64,000 bases of DNA, taken from contig CM041465.1 in assembly GCA_023213395.1 (NCBI GenBank), positions 14,446,001-14,510,000 on the forward strand, in the 5' to 3' direction. Made by a program: the position numbers and the translations under genes. The DNA comes from Cycas panzhihuaensis (Eukaryota > Cycadophyta). This document shows positions 56,826-64,000 of this stretch, one piece after another. Within the stretch, counting starts at the first letter, position 1, and the number at the start of each line of letters is the position of its first letter. The notes beneath the pieces are model-generated. The model saw only the letters and a program-made list of their open reading frames with translations. It made no database searches and was not told where the DNA came from.

Positions 56826-58595
56826 CTACAAACTCATAAGAGAACTACAAACAAAAGTAGAAGAAGAAGTGGAACAAGGTGGTCTAGATAACATATCAGT
56901 AATTTTGTTATTAGATCCCTTTTTGTAGTTAATTACAATATTGAATTATTGTAAATAACTCATCCACTTCATGTGTCTTGCTTGTTGTAATTTACTTTGG
57001 GTTTGTAAAAATTGAAGAGGCTTATGATCGGTATGAACTACAACCTCTTTTCCGAGCAAGTATGACCTCCAATGCTTGCATGCTTGATGAAGTGCGAACA
57101 TTTCTCAATCATATGTTGGGTAGTTCTTCACTTGAGGGGTGAAGACTTCTGAATGGTAAGCAATAGGCTTCCCATCTTGAATAAGGACATCTCCCATCGC
57201 ATTTCCACTTGCATCAGCTTCTACTTCAAAAGGCCTTTGCAAATTTGGCATTGCCAAAACTGGTGCTTCACAAATTTTCTTCTTTAAAAGAAGAAAATCT
57301 TCTTCCTCCTTAGAACCCCAAGTAAACTTTCTACTAGATTTTGTCAATCCATGTAGAGGTGCTGCAACCTGTGAGAAATGAAGAATAAACTTTCTCAAGT
57401 ATTGACAAACTCCTAAAAAACTTCTCACCTCTGTGATGTTTGTTGGCCTAGGCCATTTGAGGATGGCTTGAGTCTTGAGTGGATCGATGCTCAACTTTCC
57501 TCCTCCAACCACAAAGCCTAAGAAGATCAAGTTCTCCTTGCCAAATTCACACTTCTTCACATTAATCTTCAAATGATGCTTAGTCATAGTCTTTAAAACT
57601 TCTTCTATGTGTTGCAAATGTTCCTCCCATGTGTTGCTGAAAATCAAAATGTCATCAAGATAGACAATAACAAAATTATCCAAGTAAGGCCTTAACATTT
57701 CATTCATTAGCCTCATGAATGTTGCAGGAGCATTACACAATCCGAAAGGCATAACCATCCATTCAAAGAGTCCTTACTTTGTTTTGAAGGTCGTCTTCCA
57801 TGTGTCCTCCTCCTTGACCCTAACTTGGTGATAACCACTTTTCAAATCCAACTTAGTAAAATAACAAGCATGCTGAATTTGATCAAGCAAATCATCTATG
57901 CGAGGTAAAGGGTAGCGATTTTTAATTGTAATTTTATTCAAAGTACGAAAGTCTATACACATTCTCCATCCTCCATCCTTCTTAGGCACCAAGACAATTG
58001 GTGACCCACAAGGTGAACATGAAGGTCTTATAACCCCTTGATCAAGTAACTCCTCAACTTGCCTCTTTATCTCATTATTCTCTACAATGGAATGCCTATA
58101 CAAAGCAACATTAGGCAATGGTGCATCTCCTACAAGAGTGATTTCATGCTCTATCTTTCTCTTTGGTGGTAGCCCATCAACATGTTGAAATAGAATATCA
58201 TACCTTGTCTTTAACTCCTCAATTTGTTGCATTTGTTTAGGTGATATAAGAAGAGTGTGAGTAGAAGGACCTTCTTCATCTCTTGGCTCTTCTTTTCTCC
58301 TTACCATTAAGATGACGAATTTATCACATGCATTGATCATCCTTTTTGCTTGAGTAGCTGAAATTAATGCTATCTTATCCAAGTGCTTCTTTGTGGCCTT
58401 TATGATGAAGCCCTTGTTATCCTTCATCAACCGATACTTTCTCTGCCTTCGATAGAAGAGTGCATCTCGATCCCACAAGTAGGGACTTCCAAGCACAACA
58501 TGGCATACATCTAATGGCACCACATCACATATTACTTCATCAACAAAATCATTAGTGATGGAAAATTTTAAGTGTACATTACTTGATATTTGCAT
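56826..58595 (-). pseudogene. Element M protease remnant, reverse transcriptase and RNase H
   Basis: One frame from 58595 leftward with only a few stops. It starts with protease C-terminal sequence (CDVVPLDVCHVVLGSPYLWD); the catalytic D-S/T-G part is missing. RT: RQVEELLDQGVIRPSCSPCG, SPIVLVPKKDGGWRMCIDFR, TKLDLKSGYHQVRV, MPFGLCNAPATFMRLMNEML, and an intact YLDDILIFS at about 57655-57670. RNase H starts near RPFEVEADASGNAMGDVLIQ; HTDHKPLQFL follows after a TAA. The protein ends with a KKGSNNKITDMLSRPP-like segment near 56920. Confidence 0.9.
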
Positions 58596-58992
58596 TCCAC
58601 CATGTCAATACATGTTTACACAACTTGAGCCTAGCAAATGAAAGCTTTTGAGCATTACTATAAGCATAAATTGTGAAGTAGGTTTCAAGTTGATCCAACC
58701 AATGGTCCAACTTTTCAGCATTTACCTCTCCATCATAAATTAGAATATCCAACTTTGCCTCCACCTTGAAGGGTTGATGGGATGAAGTACCATTGCTTTC
58801 TTCAAAAGAGTGCTTTAAGGTCTCCTCCTCTTCCACTTCATGGTTGTGGTCATATGTGGATCCTCCTTCAACTTCCTTCTCTTTGCCTTTTCCCTTGACT
58901 AGAGGTAGAAGTTAGGTCATCATTTGCATCAAGGCTTCTACGTTCTTCTCAAGCTTTTCAAATCTAATTTCTCCATCTTCTTTTTTAGCCAT
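58579..58992 (-). pseudogene. Element M gag, N-terminal part
   Basis: ATG at 58992 (MAKKEDGEIRFEKLEKNVEA), with a TAG some 25 codons in, then acidic/basic low complexity. The gag domain start follows: EAKLDILIYDGEVNAEKLDH, WLDQLETYFTIYAYSNAQKL and KHVLTWWNANIK. It breaks off inside the capsid domain at about 58587 and runs directly into protease C-terminal sequence, so the rest of gag, the nucleocapsid knuckle and the protease active site are deleted. Confidence 0.87.
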
Positions 58993-59106
58993 GGTGCTTG
59001 GATTCTTTCTTTGTCTTCTTGGTGATTGCAACACAAGAAAGTCTTCACCTTTCTCTTTGTATCCTTTCCTTGTTTGTACCATTCAAGTCCCTATAACAAA
59101 GATCAT

Positions 59107-59120
59107 TGGCTCTGATACCA
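59107..59120 (-). other. Element M primer-binding site
   Basis: Minus strand TGGTATCAGAGCCA, the initiator-Met-type site, next to the 5' LTR. Confidence 0.92.
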
Positions 59121-59125
59121 AAATA

Positions 59126-60179
59126 CTATCCCAAAAGAGCTTAGTTGGTGAAGAAGTCAATTATCAACCTTTTCTCCTTGAGATCCTGGGAGTTAGTGTA
59201 GAAATCTCAATAACATCAAAACAACAATGAGCCCATGAAAAGAAATTCTACACCAAATCATTTATTCTTGGCATTGATCCAAAAGTATGAGGAGTAATAC
59301 TTTTATTAAACTATGAAAATCTCCATTTAATGGTGGAGAAATCAACTAGCAAAAGAATGGTAAAATTACAAGGAATAAATGATACAATTATACCATAAGG
59401 GGGACTCCAACCCTCCAAATGCTTCTCCAAGGATGCTTCCCAAGTAAAGTCTCCAAGAACCACCTCTCCAACCCCTAATAGGGCTTAATTTATAGAAAGA
59501 AACCAAAATTGCATGTTTAACAAGTGGCAATCATGCAAGTATAACCACTAACCACCAGAATGCATGTTGTCCAAGTGGCCTTCATGCAATTCTTAAAAAG
59601 TTATAGCTTGTAACTGATCTTAACGGATCCCAATTTGGCTAAACTTTGGTACACGTATAGGAACGTATGTCCCCTCTGCTTCTTCAAAATTTTAGCTCAT
59701 TTGGATATCATTTGACTACATTTTTATTCATTTAATTATAATATGTATTTGTTGTTTTTCTGCTGTCCAAGTGGCCTTCATGTAATTCTTAAAAGTTGTG
59801 GCTTGTAACTAACCTTAAACGACTCCAATTCAGCTCAAATTTGGTACATGTATAGGAACACATGTCTCCTCCGCTTTCTCAAAATATTAGCTCATTTGGA
59901 TGTCATTTAACCATATTTTTATTCATTTAATAATAATATGTATTTGCTATTATTTTCTGCTAGCTGTGGGATTAATGTTTTTATGAAAGACAAGGCTTGA
60001 ACTCTAATCAAATGATATTTTCTGAACCCCACCTTTTGTACACATATAGTGGAATGTGTCTTCTAGCTTCACACAAAAATTCATATAATTTTGATACCAT
60101 TTGGCCATATTTCTTTCAGTTATACCAATGCCTAGCATTTTTTGCATCCTGTAAATATATGGTAGATCGTCCTGGATCA
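59126..60179 (-). repeat. Element M 5' LTR (1054 bp)
   Basis: Pairs with 54276-55327 and carries the same 196-bp tandem duplication (59565-59760 and 59761 to about 59957). The inner end is decayed (CTATCCC for TGATCCC), so its exact first base is uncertain by a few positions. Confidence 0.93.
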
Positions 60180-60184
60180 TTATT

Positions 60185-61405
60185 ACAAGGAGACTACTCT
60201 AAGAGAAGACATAACAAACATAACTAGCCTACAATAACCATAAAGTGAAGCTAATTTAAGCTATGATTTAAGAGAATACCTACAATATAGAACATATGTT
60301 AATGCTGCAACTTAGGATTAAACACCAGCATAATAATTAACACAGTTGGTCAATAGTGGCCCGATAATAGCATAACTATAAATAAACTTAGTAAACCTAT
60401 AATATTAGTGCTCTCGTTGTTCCCTCCCTATGCCTCCATGCCTACACGTCTTTTGGTAGATGAAACATATATTGCTATGCTGGCTATGTATAGGCAATAA
60501 TGTTATTATAACCACATGCCTATATTAACTACTTGGGTAGGCGATATACTGCAATACATCCACAAACATTGCTCCTCTGATTGTGCTCCAACATTGCAAT
60601 GTCATCGTAGCATCCATCATCGCATTATCTTTGTTAGGTGGACGTTAGTATAGCATCCATCATTGTGATATCATTTGTCATCATCCTCTCACATTTACAG
60701 TCTTCAACAGTTCCAATCATGGATTTCTACCAAGTAAGAGTCGCCTGAGCAGTAGGAGTCGTCTGAAGTCTTTGTATTATGGTTGGTGCCTTCCGTTTAT
60801 TTTCTTCCTACCACCTATCTATTCATCCATCATTGTTCCCTATGTTATTTCCTAACCTCCTTCCAGCATCCGTCTAATGCATTTTGTCCTCCATTTCCTT
60901 TCATTCTATTTAGTAAAGTGTCATATAACTCCCTTTCATTGCCTCTTCATTTTGCATTTCTCTATGTTATCTTCCATTCTACATCTCTGGCTATTTATAT
61001 AGCAGCATATATTATATCCAAGGTTTCACACTCTTGCAGTCAATACATAGTCATATAAACACTATGAAACATCAGATCCTCCAGTCTTTGTTCATCTTCA
61101 AGGTTTGTATTGACAATCCTCAGTTTCATCTTCGACAGAGGTGATATATTAGTTAAATATTAGGTGGAGGGAGGAACTATAAAGCCCTAAGGCTTATCTT
61201 GGCCCTATATTGTGCTTCACATAAATGTATTCAATCAATTTAATATCCTTTGGATATTGAGTAATTGACCAATCTTGTCATTTATATACGAGTGTGACCT
61301 ACTTGAAATACATCCAGCAGTATCAAGCGAGTTCAAAATATTATTTTGGATCAATCAAACACGACAAAAAGGTAGTGGAATCGCACTTACAAAATCATTA
61401 AAGTA
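60185..61405 (+). other. L leader and/or LTR of a gypsy element O
   Basis: No gene. It starts as the continuation of L after M. CAGTATCAAGCGAGTTC at 61318-61334 looks like a damaged GTGGTATCAGAGCGAGTTC primer site, directly after CATCCAGCA. That suggests an LTR ending at 61319. A possible start is TGTTAATGC at 60298, giving about 1.0 kb with a TATTTATATAGC box near 60980. Neither its partner nor a duplication is available. Confidence 0.4.
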
Positions 61406-62083
61406 ATGAATACTAAAGATATGACAGATAATACCATCCAAAAGGACATTGTCGAACTGATCACTCAAGCAGTCCACGACGCAGTCCAGACTTCAAATGC
61501 TCTCTTAAATTATACATTACACTAGATCTTGGATAAATTAATAATCATAGCAACGAGCAGGAAGGAAGACATGATTATTCTAGATTTAGAGGATAAGGCA
61601 ATGAGTTAACAATCTCAAATCAGAAATTAGACTATTAAAAAATATTCAGGTCCTTAGATAACTCTAATTAATACTAAGAATGAAGCTATCAAAAAATATC
61701 TTAATGAGTACCATAATCTGATCCCTAAGGAACAAAAGATCATAGGATTTCAAGCATTGAATAAAAATCACATAAATCAAGGGTGTGGATCCAACTGATG
61801 GAAAACTACTTTCATTTAATAGAAATTGGTCCTCCAGAACAAGTCTCTTTAGCCACCCTACAAATGGACGATATAGCATGTGAATGGTGGCAATGTCTCA
61901 AACGAACTTCATTTTGAGATCAATTACCAACTTGGAAAGAGTTCGTCCATTTATTCATTGAACGGTTTGAAACAATAACTAATCGTGATTACTATTTTGA
62001 GTTACGAAGATTAAAATAAACAGGTTCTACAGAAGAATACAGTATAGCATTCATGAGGCTAAGCTATGTGTTAGAGCACATTC
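61406..62083 (+). pseudogene. Element O gypsy gag, N-terminal part
   Basis: Possible start at 61406 (MNTKDMTDNTIQKDIVELIT). After stops and shifts the capsid domain is clear: DDIACEWWQCLKRTSF, WKEFVHLFIERFETITNRDY, YFELRRLK, then GSTEEYSIAFMRLSYVLEHI. This is the Retrotrans_gag pattern (Trp-Trp, then W-x-x-F, then LRRLKQ). It is cut at 62083 by N, whose left target duplication should be CATTC (62079-62083). Confidence 0.78.
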
Positions 62084-64000
62084 TGTTTCCCAGCTAGTGG
62101 GAATGGACTCGGGACGCATCGACACAGGTTTGTTCAGGTATATGTTTTCACTTTTCTTACTTATGATTGCTAAGGTAATTTGGAGTAATTTGAATGACAT
62201 ATGCCTGCCTACACGCATCTGCTTGACTGCTTGCTCATAATGCATGTGCCTAACGGCACCTCTTAGCCTATGACGACTCACAGCGGGGGCATCCATAAGC
62301 GGATCGACACCGTATGGCGTCTGACCACTCACGATGTCTCCATGGTCTCTCAGGATGCTCCTGCCAGCTCGTTTGTCCTTATTGCCACATGCCACTTATG
62401 TTGCAAACCCTTCCTAAGCCTGGTTTAACCCTTAGTTGGGGCTCTTTGCACCATTTTGAGTACTTGCCCACTGCCTGGGCCTTCCCCCAGTTGATTTAAT
62501 TCATGTTCAGCCCTTGCTCTTACCTTAAAAAGCTGATTTTTATGACTTTTAGGTTGCATTTTCTCTTTTTTCAAATTTCAGTCTTCTTTTAAACTTAGCG
62601 GTACCACAAAGTTTGCGGTACCCGATCGTCTGCATGATAAACTTAAGCGATGCGAAGTTTCTTGCATGATCTGTTGTTTAAAATTTAAAAAAAGAAACCA
62701 CTTGACGATGGTAGCGTTTTTCACGGAACTACTGGCGTGGCTCAAATGCGATTGGAGGTGCCCAAGGCCCCAACATTCACTTCTTTGTGCCCAAGGCATA
62801 AAAGCCTTTTTCCTACTCATTTGCCTAATTCTTCACTTCATTTTTCAAGCTTTCTAGAGCAACTCTTCAAGAAAAGACAAGGAAAAGACACATTGAAAGA
62901 GGAACTTCTTTTACGGTGGGGACGGATGTGAAGTGGGCTATTACCGGTGGAGTTGCGGGGCCATTCTTTGCCCCCTCGTTTCTCCACCACAAGCTTCACC
63001 TTCTCTCACAAATACTCAAAGTTCCAAGGCATTTCTTCACAAAAAAGACTACTCCAAAGGACAACTTCTAGCTCCCATCTTGCCCGGAGCTTCCTCCTTC
63101 CATTCTACTGCAAAGGACACTAAAAACCGACCTTAGACATTGCTTGTCTTTCTTCCAAGTAGCCAAGGTGCATGCATGCATGCTCTCCTTCATTCAAGGT
63201 ATTTCTTGTCTCTTGTTGGTGCATTTTTCCTTGCTTTTTGTTGTTCTATTTGCAAGCTCTTCTCCCTCTTTTGTGTGAACTTCCTTTGGGCTCTCCTTTG
63301 TCACTTGATGCAAGTAACCTTAGCTAGTTGTGGCTTACTATAGTGCTCCCCTAGATTGGGTACATTTTCTTGCATTCCCTTGAGATCCCATCCTCCTCCT
63401 CTTAGCTTCCTCCTTCGCCATTTCCTAAGCTAGCCGGCATAAAGGGTTTTCACGAGGATTTGAGGGAGATAGGCGGGGTTAATCCCCATTCTTGTCCTTC
63501 TCCCCAAGGGTTCCGTCCCTTATCCTCTCTCCCTTTAGCACCCGCGCCTTCTTAGGAAACGGAGCTAGGGAAGTCTTGGAGAGTTGGGTTGAGTTTCCCT
63601 CTTGGTGTAGGAAATTTGTTACTACATGACTCACCTTGTTGCATGCTAGCATTGTTTTCCCTATACCCTGTGGAGACCTCTCGTGGGTGAGTTAGCCATC
63701 CTGTGGCTACACTCAACCCCATTTGGTGCGGTTTATGGTGTCTGACGGTCGCATATTTATCGCGCGGCCTTGTTTCATTTTCGTTACATGTTGGTGCTTA
63801 ACTACATTTTTCTAGCGTAGTTGATTTCATTTTCAGTATATACACATATATCTTGCTGTGCTTCGTAGCCTCTCTCCCGAGAGGAAGGCGTTTGTTGGGA
63901 TTGTTTGCAGAATTGCGTTGGAGGAATCATTGCGCGAGATCGACCCGTTGCCGGTCGGACCCCATATGGTATTTCTTCTCCATTTTCGTTTCGAGCTTTG
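62084..64000 (+). mobile_element. Element N: 5' LTR of a G-like Tat gypsy, runs off the window
   Basis: Starts TGTTTCCCAGCTAGTGGGAATGG (TG intact; spelled here only as its first 11 and following bases) and follows the G LTR layout: GGAATGGA-, the TTAGCCTATGACGACT block at about 62262-62278, and a GAGAGGAAGG stretch near the window end like GGGAAGAGAGAG in G. Only about 1.9 kb is visible, so the LTR end and coding part are beyond the edge. Open frames within it are not called as genes. Confidence 0.8.

Larger units (their letters stand above)
54276..60179 (-). mobile_element. Element M: full-length gypsy, minus strand, internally deleted
   Basis: 5904 bp, with LTRs at 54276-55327 and 59126-60179, polypurine tract, integrase, RNase H, RT, protease remnant, gag and primer site in gypsy order from right to left. 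The exact target duplication is TTATT (54271-54275 and 60180-60184). LTRs are close in sequence and pol is one frame over most of its length, so M is among the youngest insertions here. A deletion removed the gag C-terminus and protease active site, so it could not have moved by itself afterwards. Confidence 0.95.

Noticed and set aside
60783-61058. 91-codon plus-strand ORF
   Set aside because: Pyrimidine-rich non-coding region, probably an LTR; hydrophobic low-complexity translation only.
1-64000. CRISPR arrays, bacterial operons, rRNA or tRNA genes
   Set aside because: No regularly spaced repeats and no RNA-gene signatures; the tRNA-like matches are primer-binding sites of retrotransposons.

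Overview
This window looks like intergenic DNA of a land plant with a large, repeat-rich genome. A gymnosperm is possible, but the sequence does not settle the species. I found no host protein gene, rRNA, tRNA or CRISPR array. Essentially everything I can recognise is LTR retrotransposon DNA: Ty1/copia and Ty3/gypsy elements whose primer-binding sites mostly match plant initiator-tRNA-Met (TGGTATCAGAGC-type). Nearly all reading frames are broken, mostly by TAG or TAA codons, so these are old, methylation-decayed copies. I use letters A to O for the elements.

Left nest (1-47319). The outer visible layer is H, a plus-strand chromovirus-type gypsy element (43684 to about 47319), whose gag and 5' LTR must lie left of the window. 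E, a plus-strand copia element ending at 43683, sits inside H. E is split into five visible pieces by five insertions. A (1-1977, minus-strand copia) is cut off by the window edge. A2 (3598-8935, minus) is of the same family as A. B (11565-16928, plus) is also of that family. D (17430-24998, plus) is a relative of E itself. G (26069-42534, plus) is a 16.5-kb Ogre/Tat-like gypsy element. Target-site duplications support four insertions: A2 GTATT/GCATT (one mismatch), B TTTAC, D CATCT and G GAACC. The E pieces read through in order as leader, gag-protease-integrase, linker, RT, RNase H, 3' UTR and LTR.

Middle (47320-53256). This holds decayed minus-strand fragments: J (copia gag with a primer-binding site) and I (a Tat-like gypsy related to G, with gag, protease and RT remnants), plus a stretch where I recognise nothing except a 31-bp hairpin.

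Right nest (53257-64000). K is the 3' end of a minus-strand copia of the D/E family. It is interrupted by L (plus, 247-bp LTR). L contains M (54276-60179, minus-strand gypsy, TSD TTATT), probably another gypsy piece O (LTR-like region, primer site, gag), and N, the start of a G-like Tat LTR that runs off the window.

The most unusual content is in G. Between integrase and its 3' LTR, on the opposite strand, there is a decayed intron-containing gene (36290-38013). It encodes a segment that reads as a plant mobile domain (PMD), an acidic/low-complexity linker and a coiled-coil tail. Upstream of it lies a cluster of three perfect hairpins (38145-38308). Other structures of note are GC-rich hairpin islands in the A-family LTRs, a 196-bp tandem duplication inside the M LTR, and conserved non-coding leader and 3'-UTR sequences in the D/E/K copia family.
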